A stretch of 64,000 nt of DNA from Pyxidicoccus parkwaysis (GTDB lineage: Bacteria > Myxococcota > Myxococcia > Myxococcales > Myxococcaceae), in contig NZ_CP071090.1 in NCBI RefSeq assembly GCF_017301735.1, positions 11,639,001-11,703,000 of the forward strand, read 5' to 3'. The number at the start of each line of letters is the position of its first letter. Position 1 is the stretch's first letter. The notes beneath the pieces were generated by a model. The model was not told the DNA's origin. It was given only the letters and a program-made list of their open reading frames with translations, and searched no databases. Below are positions 52,301 through 60,773 of the stretch, one piece after another. The position numbers were made by a program, and so were the translations under genes.

Positions 52301-53331
52301 GGCTGCCCGGGAGCGCGCTGCGCCGGGCGCACCAGGAGCTGGCGGAGGCGCTCGGGCGGGAGGCCTTCGCCGCCGAGCCCGCGCGCGAGGTGCGCGTCGC
52401 GGACCACCTGCTGGCCGCGGGCGCGCCGGGGGCCACCGCCGCATGTGAGCGGGCCGGTGAGCGGCTCGCGGCGCGGGGAGAGTGGCGCCCGGCCTCCGAG
52501 TACTTCCGGCGCGCCATGGGCGAGGCTCCCGCGCCCACGCCTGGCGCGCGGCTGTGGCAGCTCGGCATGCTGTCGCGCGCGGTGGCGTGCCTGTCGCAGG
52601 TGGACCCGGCCGCGGTGGAGTCGCTCTCGGCGCCGTGGCTGGAGCGACTGCCCGCCTCGGAGTCCCCGCAGGCGCGCGCGGAGGTGGTGCGGCGCATGGC
52701 GGCGGCGGAGCTGAAGCTGGGGCGCGTGGCCTCGGCGGAGGCGCGCCTCGCCGAGGCGCAGGGCGCGGCGGCGTCCGACGCGGAGGCGGAGGCCTGGGTG
52801 CTGGGAGAGCGCGCGCGGGCCCGCGAGGCGCGAGGAGACCTGCCCGGGGCGGTGGAGTTGCTGACGCAGGCCTTCCAGCGCATGGGCGGCCGTCCCGCGC
52901 GGGCGCAGGACTTCTACTGGGAGCACCTCAACATGCTGGGTCGGCTGCAACTGCGGCTGGGCCAGCCGGAGCGGGCGCACACGGCCTTCACCCGTGCCCA
53001 CGAGCAGGCCCGCGCGGTGGGCAGCCTCGTGGGCCAGGCGCGCGCCCTCTCCAACCTCGCCGGACTGCGCGCGCTGGGGAAGGAGTCCGCCGCGGCGCTC
53101 GCCGACCTGGAGCGGGCGCTCGTCCTGGCCGAGCAGGGCGGGGACGCGCAGGAGGCGGCGCGCATCCACTACAACGCCGGGCGGCTGCTGGGCGCGGGCG
53201 GGCGTCTGCCCGAGGCCCGTGAGCGCCTGGAGCTCGCCCGCGAGCGCGCCCGCGTGGCGGGCTGGCGCGAGGGAGAGGCCCTGGCCACGCAGGCCCTCCG
53301 CGCGCTCGAGGCCCATGCGCCTCGTTCGTGA
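49369..53331 (+). CDS. Multidomain Ser/Thr kinase with zinc ribbon, cyclase-like, AAA and repeat domains
   Basis: A 1320-residue signalling protein. Residues about 13-290 are a Hanks kinase: Gly loop LAVGGMGEIF, Lys47 in VILKNLL, HRDISPQN near 150 and DFGVAKA near 171. A CPRCGQ/CPYCGS zinc ribbon lies at about 338-360. Residues about 455-610 resemble class III nucleotide cyclase folds (LVIVTVVVEGAEPLRRQLGA). A P-loop ATPase follows with FVGAAGMGKSRLLEA near 657 and a Walker-B-like LLLLVDDVHRADA near 765. The last about 300 residues are helical repeats of TPR type. The cyclase region seems to lack the catalytic metal residues. It may relay stress signals by phosphorylation; substrates are unknown. 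HEAT and HD genes follow. Confidence 0.88.
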   Translation: MVPARDSASLIFGRYAVLRRLAVGGMGEIFLARQVGVSGFERPVILKNLLPDLLEQEGSLEMFLDEARVAGRLNHPNVVSVFEVGEWQGTFYIAMEYIEGENLGRLARAASRGGTPLPPAVCVEIIRDAALGLDHAHHATDAQGVPLELVHRDISPQNIMVRLDGVTKVVDFGVAKASNRSTRTRTGILKGKLRYMSPEQVRNTSLDGRSDQYALGVVLWELLTHRPLVESENPAEAMRRIALTPVPRPSSLVPEVPPSLEAIVMRMLAKAREQRFARCADVARALQSWLEEVPREAGQVATTIDGLVGEAVRARLKEPAEGLEGTLPRASGSSLSCPRCGQSTSGTSRFCPYCGSALAAPATPSRSDVPTASSAPEVVSESQFLGSRLLGSEDELPTVHVPGAREEPPAQRSSEVTSPVAEATSPVEETLSLAGAAAPPTVRMRGRDDTALKRKLVIVTVVVEGAEPLRRQLGAEEGLEAVGRLLDVAAATAERHEAEVVQLTETRWSFAFGLPAARRDDPMRAVRCALELPLAVAGLGLSPPPTLRIGLELDSVLVSGGRGRSPWRVAGTGLDRAAELATAAEPGEVLAGPAVRAVLEEGVRFGAARELGAGPAFRVEGFGGVVRAVAFTGRAEALAAAQALVDSARAGAGGGCLFVGAAGMGKSRLLEAVAERATRASPLRHVYASAGDLQAAGAMGLMRSVLTGLARALGPAPEGLPLQPLTALGFSAQEVSALWRRLSHGGPSGQLQAGDAAVVEALRRAAQPAGLLLLVDDVHRADAASVELLAQVLSALDSAVALVGTVAPESVPPALAPLPLFLLEGLPRPELRALLAAAFGAPPGAEVERLVAGRAHGNPSFALELMRALVERGAVQRLGGAWQATGPLDEAVLPDSLDLALGARLDLLPSFAQRFLTRAAVEGGTFSSALVQASLEGEGIGADAQEVLVADGWLVPVPERPGQFRFALELARQVLLGRLPGSALRRAHQELAEALGREAFAAEPAREVRVADHLLAAGAPGATAACERAGERLAARGEWRPASEYFRRAMGEAPAPTPGARLWQLGMLSRAVACLSQVDPAAVESLSAPWLERLPASESPQARAEVVRRMAAAELKLGRVASAEARLAEAQGAAASDAEAEAWVLGERARAREARGDLPGAVELLTQAFQRMGGRPARAQDFYWEHLNMLGRLQLRLGQPERAHTAFTRAHEQARAVGSLVGQARALSNLAGLRALGKESAAALADLERALVLAEQGGDAQEAARIHYNAGRLLGAGGRLPEARERLELARERARVAGWREGEALATQALRALEAHAPRS

Positions 53332-53406
53332 GCCGACAATTCACCACCTGGTTGAAGTGGTCACCGGGTTTCTGGTTATGGCAAGAAAGGCGGGAGTTCC
53401 GCCCCA

Positions 53407-55149
53407 ATGCCCGCCCCTTCATCCCAGTCCCGTGTCGTCGCTCCCGCTCCGGGGGCACCTCCGCCCCTCTCGCCCGAGGACGCGGCGACCGAGGTGGGGC
53501 ACGCGCTGAGCAAGGTGCTCAACGCGTACCGCTTCTACGCGGAGGGGCACGCCAGCCTCGTGGACTTCCAGCAGAAGTTCTTCGAGTCGGTGACGCGCTA
53601 CCACGGGGCCACGGGACAGCCCGCCGTGCTGCACGTGCGCTCGTCGGCGGTGGTGCTGGGGGAGGCGGTGCTGCTCGAGGCCACGTCCGCGAAGGACTCG
53701 GTGACGCGCCCCCTCTTCCTGGAGGGCGTGCAGGAGGTGCTCCTCCAGCCGGGCGTGACGCTGGACGAGCTGCGCGACTTCCTGGGCATGTGGCACCGGG
53801 CGCTGCAACGGACGCTGCCGCCCGAGCACGACTTCTACACGCTGTTCTGGGAGCGCGGCTTCGAGGACATCGAGCTGGTGGTGGCGGAGGTCCCCTCCAC
53901 GCAGGAAGGCGGGCCCGACAGCGCTCGTGACGAGGCGCTCCTGGCCGAGCGCGAGGAGCAGCTCTTCTCGGAGCTCACCCGGCGGCAGGCGGGCGGCGGA
54001 GGACGGCGGCGGCCCGTCGGGCATGACGAGTGGCTTGCGCGCCTGGAGGCGGAGGTGCTGGCACCGGTGAGCGCGCAGGACCTGGTGCGGACCGGCGCGC
54101 CCGCCTTCGCCGGCACCACGGAAGCGGAGGTGGCGGAGCTGCGCGCGGCGCTGGAGCGGGAGCGCGGCGGGGACGGGGTGCTGGAGCGGAGCCTGCGGAT
54201 GGTGTGGGAGCTGCTGGCCGTCTGCCGTGAGGAGGAGCGCCCGGAGCTGCTCGGCTGGGCGGAGGAGCTGCTCACCGGGCTCGCCGCGCAGGGGCGCTGG
54301 GCGGAGCTGCTGCAGGCGGTGCGGGAGATGACGCGCGATGCGCGGGCCAGCGGGACGCGCGCCCCGGACCTGTATGCGCTGACGCGCCTGTTCCTCCAAC
54401 GGGAGGGACTGCGCCTCACGCTCGCGAGCGCGGCGGAGCGCTCCGGAGAGCTGTCCCGGGTCATGGAGCTGCTGAACGCGCTGCCCCGGGACGCGCTGCT
54501 GGCGGGCCCTGAGCTGCTCTTCGCGCTGGAGGTCCCCGCGGCGCGCGCCGCGCTGGTGAAGCTGCTGGTCAGCCGGGGCGTGGCGCTGGGAGCGCTGGTG
54601 TCCCGGGCCGCGTCGCTGCGCGAGGTGGACCTGGAGTGGGTGCAGCCGCTGCGGGAGTCCGGGCCGGAGGCGCAGCCGCTCACCGCGGCGCTGCTCGCGC
54701 ACCCCACGCCGGGCGTGCGCGCGGCGGTGATGTCCCGCCTGGGCCTCCGGGAGGTGGAGGCTCACAAGTCGGTGCTGCTCAAGGCGCTGTCGGACGCGGT
54801 GCCCTCCGTGCGTGGCGCGGCGCTCGCGCTGGTGGTGAGGCACGGCGTGGAGGCCGCCGTGGGGACGCTGGTGTCGCGGCTGGACACCGCGCTGGACGCG
54901 AAGGAGCGCATGGCCGTGCTGCGGGCCCTGGCGGACCTGGGCGGCCCCGCCGCGGCGGCCGCGCTCCGCGCCTCGTTCGAGCGGGAGCAGGACACGGAGC
55001 TGAAGGCGCACTGCGCGCGCTGCATCGGCGTGCTGGGAGACCCGAGGGCCCGTCCGCTGCTGGAGGCGGTGGCCCAGAAGCTCTTCGCGCCGCGCGCGCT
55101 GAGACAGGCCTGCCGGGAGGCGCTCGCGCAACTGGCGCCCGTGGGCTGA
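53407..55149 (+). CDS. HEAT-repeat protein of unknown function
   Basis: A 580-residue cytoplasmic protein. The N-terminal part (about 25-150) has VGHALSKVLNAYRFYAEGHA and FLGMWHRALQRTLPPEHDFY. Residues about 350-575 hold helical HEAT-like repeats (GVRAAVMSRLGLREVEAHKS, SVRGAALALVVRHGVEAAVG, ELKAHCARCIGVLGDPRARP). A basic/Gly-rich linker (RRQAGGGGRRRPVGH) separates the two parts. It starts 76 bp after the kinase gene and is followed 33 bp later by an HD-domain gene with a similar N-terminal segment, so the three form one transcription unit. I do not recognise a specific role. Confidence 0.78.
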   Translation: MPAPSSQSRVVAPAPGAPPPLSPEDAATEVGHALSKVLNAYRFYAEGHASLVDFQQKFFESVTRYHGATGQPAVLHVRSSAVVLGEAVLLEATSAKDSVTRPLFLEGVQEVLLQPGVTLDELRDFLGMWHRALQRTLPPEHDFYTLFWERGFEDIELVVAEVPSTQEGGPDSARDEALLAEREEQLFSELTRRQAGGGGRRRPVGHDEWLARLEAEVLAPVSAQDLVRTGAPAFAGTTEAEVAELRAALERERGGDGVLERSLRMVWELLAVCREEERPELLGWAEELLTGLAAQGRWAELLQAVREMTRDARASGTRAPDLYALTRLFLQREGLRLTLASAAERSGELSRVMELLNALPRDALLAGPELLFALEVPAARAALVKLLVSRGVALGALVSRAASLREVDLEWVQPLRESGPEAQPLTAALLAHPTPGVRAAVMSRLGLREVEAHKSVLLKALSDAVPSVRGAALALVVRHGVEAAVGTLVSRLDTALDAKERMAVLRALADLGGPAAAAALRASFEREQDTELKAHCARCIGVLGDPRARPLLEAVAQKLFAPRALRQACREALAQLAPVG

Positions 55150-55181
55150 GCCGCCAGCCGGGACGTAGAGGGGGGACATCG

Positions 55182-56531
55182 ATGGCCACGGTGACGACGG
55201 GGAGTGACAAATCGCAGGTGGGGCTGCGGCTGATGGGCGCGCTCGTGCGCTGCCTGCACACGGTGTCGCTGCACGACGTGGACAATGCCAGCGCGAAGGA
55301 GTCCATCGAGGAGCTGGGCGCGCTGCTCGACGGGGAGCTTCGGGGACAGAAGTCGGTGGAGCTGCAGTGCGTGGGCGGCATCCCCTTCCTCGGCGGCATC
55401 CGCCTGAAGCTGGGCGAGGAGCACCTGGAGACGGCCGTCGCGCTCCGCCGCTACCTCGAGCCGCTCCAGGTGCAGGAAATCTCCTTCGGTACAGGGCTCC
55501 GCCGGGAACACCTGCGCGGCTTCCTGGTGGCCTTCCAGAAGCACCGGCGCAGCCCGAAGCCGCAGGCCATCCTCCAGGAGAAGCTGGCCCCGGTGCGACT
55601 GAAGGACGTGCTCTCCACGTCCCAGGTGCTCACGCCGCGCGAGGTGCTGCTGCGCTACTACGCGCGGCTCGTGGTGCTGCTCAAGCACCTCATCACCACG
55701 CAGGCGCCGGTGCGCATCGAGCGCTTCCGCCGCGTCCTCCAGCGGCTGGCCGAGGCCTCCGTGGGACACGAGCCGCTGCTGGTGGGCCTCACGCGCTTCC
55801 GCCGCACGGACGTGGACGGTGGGCAGCACGGCGCGGCGGTGGCGGTGCTCAGCCTGTTGATGGCGCGCCGGCTGGGGCTGTCCCGCGCGCAGCAACTGGA
55901 CCTGGCCCTGAGCGGGTTGTTCCATGACCTGGGGCGGGGGAGCACGCCGCTTCCTCCCGAGCAGGAGTTCGACCGCGCCTCGCACGAGCTGCTGGTGCGG
56001 CGGGGCCCGTTGAAGACGGCGCTGCGGCTGCTCCAGCGGCCGTTGGACGCGAGCCGGCTCGAGCGCGTCATGGCCGCGCATGACTGCATCCAGCCCGCGT
56101 GGAGCGGCCCGGTGCGCCGGCCCGGAGGGCTGGCGGGGAGGCTGCTCGCGGTGCCGTGTGCGTTCGACCTGCTGACCTTCCCGGCCCCACCCCACCCGGG
56201 GCTCGCGCCAGACGCGGCGCTCCGGCTCATCACCCACCGCGCCGGCACCCGCTTCGACCCCCGGGTGGTGCGCCTCTTCACCACGGTGGCGGGCTTCTAC
56301 CCCGTGGGGACGCTGGTGCGGTTGTCTGGTGGCCAGGTCGGCGTGGTGATGGACGTCCCCGCGGACGCAGCCCAGGCCGCCCGGCCGCGCATCCGGGTCA
56401 TCCAGGGCGCGGGCCGCACGCGGGCCGACTACGTGGTGGACCTCGCCGAGCCGGGCCAGCGCCTGTCCATCGTCGCGTCGCTCGATTCGACGGAGCACGA
56501 CTTCAACGTGCCCCACTTCCTGTTCTCCTAG
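55182..56531 (+). CDS. HD-domain (HD-GYP-like) protein
   Basis: A 449-residue protein starting at the ATG at 55182 behind GAGGGGGG. The N-terminal part (about 15-140) has a helical layout like its HEAT-protein neighbour (ALVRCLHTVSLHDVDNASAK). Residues about 175-385 form an HD-type phosphohydrolase: RRTDVDGGQHGAAVAVLSLL, ALSGLFHDLGRGSTPLP (HD near 247), MAAHDCIQPAW and LLAVPCAFDLLTFP. This resembles HD-GYP cyclic-di-GMP phosphodiesterases, but the GYP motif is not evident, so the substrate is unsure. It is third in the kinase-led operon. Confidence 0.83.
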   Translation: MATVTTGSDKSQVGLRLMGALVRCLHTVSLHDVDNASAKESIEELGALLDGELRGQKSVELQCVGGIPFLGGIRLKLGEEHLETAVALRRYLEPLQVQEISFGTGLRREHLRGFLVAFQKHRRSPKPQAILQEKLAPVRLKDVLSTSQVLTPREVLLRYYARLVVLLKHLITTQAPVRIERFRRVLQRLAEASVGHEPLLVGLTRFRRTDVDGGQHGAAVAVLSLLMARRLGLSRAQQLDLALSGLFHDLGRGSTPLPPEQEFDRASHELLVRRGPLKTALRLLQRPLDASRLERVMAAHDCIQPAWSGPVRRPGGLAGRLLAVPCAFDLLTFPAPPHPGLAPDAALRLITHRAGTRFDPRVVRLFTTVAGFYPVGTLVRLSGGQVGVVMDVPADAAQAARPRIRVIQGAGRTRADYVVDLAEPGQRLSIVASLDSTEHDFNVPHFLFS

Positions 56532-56676
56532 GGGCGGCTAGCGGGTAGGGGAGCGGGCGGGGGCGGCGCATGTGTCAGCAGGCGTGCGGCCGTGGACGGA
56601 AGCCGGCCCTTTTCCCACCGGGGCCGTTTCACGGCGTTAGGATGCCCGCGCCCTCCGCCCTCCCACCATCTCCGCC

Positions 56677-57507
56677 GTGAAGACGCGCCTTCCTCTCCGT
56701 TTCGTCCTCATTCTCGCCCTCGGGCTCGCGAGCGCCTGCGGTCCGTCCCCTGACTCCATCACCGTCCAGCCGCTGCCGACGAAGTACCTGCGGACGCCGG
56801 GGCAGAACGTGAAGCTGGACTACGTGGTCCTCGACAAGGAGGGCCACCAGATGGTCGAGCCGAAGCTGCGGTGGACCAGCTCCGCTTCGGATGTGGCGCT
56901 CGTCCAGGACGGCGTGGTGACGGTGCGCAAGTCGGGCAAGACAACCATCGGCGTCACCGGCGGCAACATCCGCACGGCGATTCCGCTGGACCTCACCATC
57001 CTCAACTCGCTCGACGTGAAGGCGCCGGGCGCGGACTTCATGGAGGTGGGGCGCACCATCAAGCTGCGCGTGGTGGCGCGCAACGAGCAGGGCGAGTCGC
57101 TCTCCGACGCGGCGCCCGAGTTCCGCAGCTCGGACGAGGCGGTGGTGCGCGTGGAGGACGGCCAGCTCATCGCGGTGCGTCCGGGCGCGGCCACCGTCAC
57201 CGCCACGCTGGGGCACCTCACCCGTGCCATCGCGGTGCAGGTGGTGCCGCCGGACTTCGCGCGCCTGGGCCTCAACCTCACCCACTTCGAGTTCCAGCGC
57301 GTGGGCCAGTCCGTGCAGCTCCAGGCGCGCGCCTACAACCGCAACGGCGCCGTGCTGGAGAGCGTGCCGCTGGAGTGGTTCAGCTCGGACGCCAACGTCG
57401 TGTCCGTGTCGCAGGATGGCCGCGTGACGGCGGTGGGCTCCGGCCGCGCCGTGGTCTCCGTCGTCGCCGGCCGGCGGCGCACGGCGGCGGAGCTCGTCGT
57501 CAAGTAG
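56677..57507 (+). CDS. Ig-like (BIG2) domain lipoprotein
   Basis: A 276-residue lipoprotein starting at a GTG. The signal RFVLILALGLASAC puts the lipid-anchored Cys at residue 21. Three BIG2-type beta-sandwich repeats follow, each ending in VxVSQDGRVTAVGSGRAVVS-like segments (VALVQDGVVTVRKSGKTTIG; VVRVEDGQLIAVRPGAATVT; VVSVSQDGRVTAVGSGRAVV). It has no catalytic motif and is probably a surface or periplasmic adhesion/structural protein. It stands 145 bp after the HD gene. Confidence 0.87.
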   Translation: MKTRLPLRFVLILALGLASACGPSPDSITVQPLPTKYLRTPGQNVKLDYVVLDKEGHQMVEPKLRWTSSASDVALVQDGVVTVRKSGKTTIGVTGGNIRTAIPLDLTILNSLDVKAPGADFMEVGRTIKLRVVARNEQGESLSDAAPEFRSSDEAVVRVEDGQLIAVRPGAATVTATLGHLTRAIAVQVVPPDFARLGLNLTHFEFQRVGQSVQLQARAYNRNGAVLESVPLEWFSSDANVVSVSQDGRVTAVGSGRAVVSVVAGRRRTAAELVVK

Positions 57508-57796
57508 CGCCGAGGCGCGAGCGCGCCGCCGTACGTGAGGGGAGTCTCTCTCTCTGGGGCCCGGTGTCGGGCTCAGGGCGCCCGCGCGGATTCCAGAGCA
57601 GGACTGCACGCGAGGGCAGTCCTGTGTCCCGTACTGCCCAGCACCCATGCGCCGAGAGGCAGGGGATGGTTTCCCCGCAGCCACATGCCGCACAGTGATT
57701 GGCCTGCTGTTCTTGCGCCATCCATGACGGCTCGGTGAAGTCAGACATTGAAGGCTCGCGAATGGGCCGGGGCATGCTTCGGAGTGGGGGCATGAC

Positions 57797-59170
57797 ATGT
57801 CCAGCCGGGTACGCCGTGCGGAAGTCCCGGGGCGGGTCTCGCCTCCCGTGCTGTTGTTGCGGCCGGATGCGCGCCTGCGCTGGGACGTGCTGGAGGACCA
57901 CTTCGAGGATGCGTGCTTCCTCTCCTCGCAGTGGGAGCGAGCCCTCCTCTCCGCCCGCTACACGCTGACGGAGGTGGCCCGGGGACATGAGCGTCGCCTG
58001 CGGGCGCACCTGGATGGACTGGTCGTCGGTGGCCCCGAAGTGGATGCGCGCCTATTGGAGCCGGCACTCACGGAAGAGGACGGAGAGAAGGTGCGAGTCG
58101 CCACCTCCGTCTTGTTGCAGCGGGCTGATGGGAAGGGCGTGGCGTCCGTGCTGGCGTTGCTGCGCCAGGGCGAGGAGGTGCGGCGTGCCGCAGCACGAGC
58201 GCTGGGCTTGAGCGAGAGGCCGGGACTGTCCGAGCACCTGTCGCGGGTACTGGAGGCGCGGGAGGAGCCGGAAGTGGTGGCCGCGGCCGTGGAGGCCCTC
58301 TGCGTGCACGGAGCTGCTCCCGGCCCGCTGCGGCTTGCGCGGCTGCTGGCTCACCCAGAGCCCGAGGTACGACTGGCGGCGCTGGGGGCGGCGCGGCGCT
58401 GGCCGGGGGAGGTGGAGGCGAATGAAGTCTGTCGGGTGCTTGCCTCGCCCGCGCCCCGGCTTCGGGCGGCGGCGCTGGTGGCCGGACTCGTGTCCGGGCA
58501 GTTCACGGTATGGAGGGCGTGCCAGTACGCGGCGGAAGCGCTGGATGTGGCCGGCCGCACGGCGCGGCTGTTGCTCGCTCTGGGCGGCGACACGGACGAG
58601 GTCGCGCGACTGGTGAAGCTGCTGGAGGTGCCGCTGCTGCGCGGGGACACCCTCTGGGCGCTGGGCTTCTCCGGCCGGCGGCTTGCCGCCGAGGCGTGCC
58701 TGCCATGGTTGGGAGACGCGTCGCTGGGACGCCTCGCGGCCGAAGCCTTCTGCGCCATCACCGGCCTGCAACTGGAGAAGCGCTACGCGCGGTCTCCTAC
58801 CGGAGAGGACACACTTCCGCTGGACGAGGACGGATGCACCCACCTGCTTCCCGGGCTGGAGGAGGACTTGTCCCTGCCCGATGCCGCCGAGGTGGAGCGC
58901 TGGTGGGCCGAGGCGCGCAAGGACTTCGACGGACAGATGCGCTACCTCGGCGGGCAGCCCTTTTCCGCCATTCGGCTGTTGGACACGCTGGAGTCGTGCT
59001 CCATGCGGCGGCGGCCCGTGTTGTCGCTGGAGTTGGCCATCCGCACCGGTGGCGCCCACGTCGTGGAGACGCGCACCTGGGCCTGCGTGCAGGAGCGCCA
59101 GCTTGCCGCCGCCCGCGCCTGGCGGGGTGGCTCCACGCTGCAGCCCTTCGCCACGTGGATGCGTCGCTGA
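57797..59170 (+). CDS. TIGR02270-family HEAT-repeat protein (T6SS-associated)
   Basis: A 457-residue cytoplasmic protein. The family layout is visible: N-terminal LLRPDARLRWDVLEDHFEDA, a HEAT-repeat centre (GLSEHLSRVLEAREEPEVVA, AALVAGLVSGQFTVWRACQY, DTLWALGFSGRRLAAEACLP), AFCAITGLQLEKRY, and a C-terminal ALE-type domain ending SCSMRRRPVLSLELAIRTGG and RWRGGSTLQPFATW-like. TIGR02270 genes are regularly found next to type VI secretion spike (VgrG/PAAR) genes. GGAGTGGGGG precedes the ATG. It opens the effector island and probably serves as an adaptor or chaperone. Confidence 0.85.
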   Translation: MSSRVRRAEVPGRVSPPVLLLRPDARLRWDVLEDHFEDACFLSSQWERALLSARYTLTEVARGHERRLRAHLDGLVVGGPEVDARLLEPALTEEDGEKVRVATSVLLQRADGKGVASVLALLRQGEEVRRAAARALGLSERPGLSEHLSRVLEAREEPEVVAAAVEALCVHGAAPGPLRLARLLAHPEPEVRLAALGAARRWPGEVEANEVCRVLASPAPRLRAAALVAGLVSGQFTVWRACQYAAEALDVAGRTARLLLALGGDTDEVARLVKLLEVPLLRGDTLWALGFSGRRLAAEACLPWLGDASLGRLAAEAFCAITGLQLEKRYARSPTGEDTLPLDEDGCTHLLPGLEEDLSLPDAAEVERWWAEARKDFDGQMRYLGGQPFSAIRLLDTLESCSMRRRPVLSLELAIRTGGAHVVETRTWACVQERQLAAARAWRGGSTLQPFATWMRR

Positions 59171-59197
59171 CGCACGGCAGTCCCAAAAGGAGAAGCC

Positions 59198-59662
59198 ATG
59201 GGCAACAACGTAGGTGCCAACGGCCGAAGCGTGGTGCACCAGGACTCGGGTGGAACCACCGTGGCCTTCCCGGACGTGTGCAAGACGCCGAGCCCCGCCG
59301 GGCCCGTGCCGATTCCGTACCCGAACGTGGCGAAGTCCTCGGACCTCGCCCAGCCCGCGAAGTCGGTGGAGGTGGAGGGCAATCCCATTGGCGTGAAGGA
59401 CTCCGCCTTCTCCACCAGCACCGGCGACGAGGCGGGCACCGCGGGCGGCGGCATCTTCTCGGGCAAGACGAAGGGCAAGGCGGAGTTCGTCACCTGGTCC
59501 TTCGACGTGAAGGTGGAAGGCAAGGGCGTGGCGCGGGCCCTCGACTTGATGACTCATAACGACAAGAACACGCCGCCCGTTCCCCTCGTGCAACCGCCGG
59601 TGGTGGGAATGGGCAATCGCCCCGAGGACGCGGTGTGTCTGTGTTGCAAGAAGAAGCTGTAG
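59198..59662 (+). CDS. DUF4150/PAAR-like T6SS spike-tip protein
   Basis: A 154-residue protein. The DUF4150 pattern is MGNNVGANGRSVVHQDSGGT, DVCKTPSPAGPVPIPYPNVA, NPIGVKDSAFSTSTGDEAGT and FVTWSFDVKVEGKGVARALD, ending CLCCKKKL, whose cysteines and an earlier His may bind the structural metal of a PAAR-type tip. PAAR proteins cap the VgrG spike and carry toxins. It sits 27 bp after the TIGR02270 gene and 18 bp before the ketosynthase-like gene, so it is the likely carrier for the AHH toxins downstream. Confidence 0.87.
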   Translation: MGNNVGANGRSVVHQDSGGTTVAFPDVCKTPSPAGPVPIPYPNVAKSSDLAQPAKSVEVEGNPIGVKDSAFSTSTGDEAGTAGGGIFSGKTKGKAEFVTWSFDVKVEGKGVARALDLMTHNDKNTPPVPLVQPPVVGMGNRPEDAVCLCCKKKL

Positions 59663-59680
59663 CCCTGGAGGACACCCCGG

Positions 59681-60754
59681 ATGCTGACCATTACCGGACT
59701 GGGGATGGTGACGGCGGTGGGCCATGGCGCGATGGGGACGCTGGCCGCGCTGCGCGCCGACGTGAGCCGTCCCCGTGCGCTGCATGCCTTTCGCGTGGAG
59801 GATGGCGAGGGCGGAGCGACGGTCGTGGCGGGGCACCCGGTGACAGCCTACGCGGACGGCTTCTGCGCGCCGGGTGCGTGGGTGCGGCTGGCCCTGGGCG
59901 CCTTCGCGGACATGGTGCACCGTGCCTCTCTCCCGTCATCGCCCGACTTCTGGAATCGCACGGGATTGACCCTGCTGGGCCCCGCGGCTGACGCGGAGCG
60001 CTTCCCCGAGCTACTGGCGGCGATACCGGACGCCTGGGAGCGCCTCTATGCGCGCCCGGTGGCGCATGTGCTGGGCGTGCCGCTGTCGGAGGGCAACCTC
60101 CGAGTGCTGGGCCAGGGACACTGCGCCCTGGCCGAGGCGCTGAAGCACGCGGAGGCCGACGTGGCCGCGCATCGGGTGGACCGGGTGGTGGTGCTGGCCG
60201 CGGACTCCTACCTGGATGGGGAGAGCCTCGAATGGCTGCAGGACAAGGGGCGCCTCCAGTCCGCGACGCACTCCAGCGGCACCCAGCCGGGCGAGGCCGG
60301 CACGGCCCTGCTGCTCGAAGCGGATACCGTGGCCCGTGCCCGGGGCGCCGAGCGGGGCGGCCGGGTGCGTGCGGTGGCGACCGAAGAGGCCTCCACGGAA
60401 GACGTCATGCCCGAGGCGCTCGGCCGCGCCCTGGCGGAGGTGGCGCGGCGCGTACTGCCACGCGAGAAGCCCTTCCGGGGTGACGTGCTGCTGGACCTCA
60501 ATGGCGAGGACTGGAAGGGCAAGGCGTGGGGCAGCGCCCAGATGTACCTCACGCGCGAGCACCTGGATTTCGAGCGCTGCCGCCTCACGGTGCCGGCCGA
60601 GTGTCTCGGCGAGGTAGGCGCGGCGAGTGCCCCGCTCGCGGTGGGAGTGGCGGTCGGGGCCTTTCTCCAGGGGCACAACCCGGAGGGAGAGGCCCTCGTC
60701 CTCTCCCTTTCGGACTCCGGTCGGGTGGCCGCCGTCCACCTGGAAAGCGCATGA
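59681..60754 (+). CDS. Ketosynthase/thiolase-fold protein, probably non-catalytic (T6SS accessory)
   Basis: A 357-residue protein with the fold order of beta-ketoacyl synthases: ITGLGMVTAVGHG at the start, a QGHCALAEALKHAEAD helix (Cys148 at the nucleophile position), VVVLAADSYLD, PGEAGTALLLE, the segment VLLDLNGEDWKGKAWGS where the catalytic HGTGT-type His would be expected, and VGAASAPLAVGVAVGAFLQG near the end. The first catalytic His appears lost, so condensation activity is unlikely. Ketosynthase-like genes recur in T6SS effector cassettes, perhaps as adaptors. GGAGG precedes the ATG. Its last about 160 bases recur at 62356-62517. Confidence 0.8.
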   Translation: MLTITGLGMVTAVGHGAMGTLAALRADVSRPRALHAFRVEDGEGGATVVAGHPVTAYADGFCAPGAWVRLALGAFADMVHRASLPSSPDFWNRTGLTLLGPAADAERFPELLAAIPDAWERLYARPVAHVLGVPLSEGNLRVLGQGHCALAEALKHAEADVAAHRVDRVVVLAADSYLDGESLEWLQDKGRLQSATHSSGTQPGEAGTALLLEADTVARARGAERGGRVRAVATEEASTEDVMPEALGRALAEVARRVLPREKPFRGDVLLDLNGEDWKGKAWGSAQMYLTREHLDFERCRLTVPAECLGEVGAASAPLAVGVAVGAFLQGHNPEGEALVLSLSDSGRVAAVHLESA

Positions 60755-60773
60755 GACCCAGGAGCTGAATGCC

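Noticed and set aside
50347..53316. 989-residue open frame on the minus strand
   Set aside because: It lies entirely antisense to the multidomain kinase gene, is rich in Arg/Gln/Pro/Gly with no domain, and reflects the absence of stop codons in high-GC DNA.
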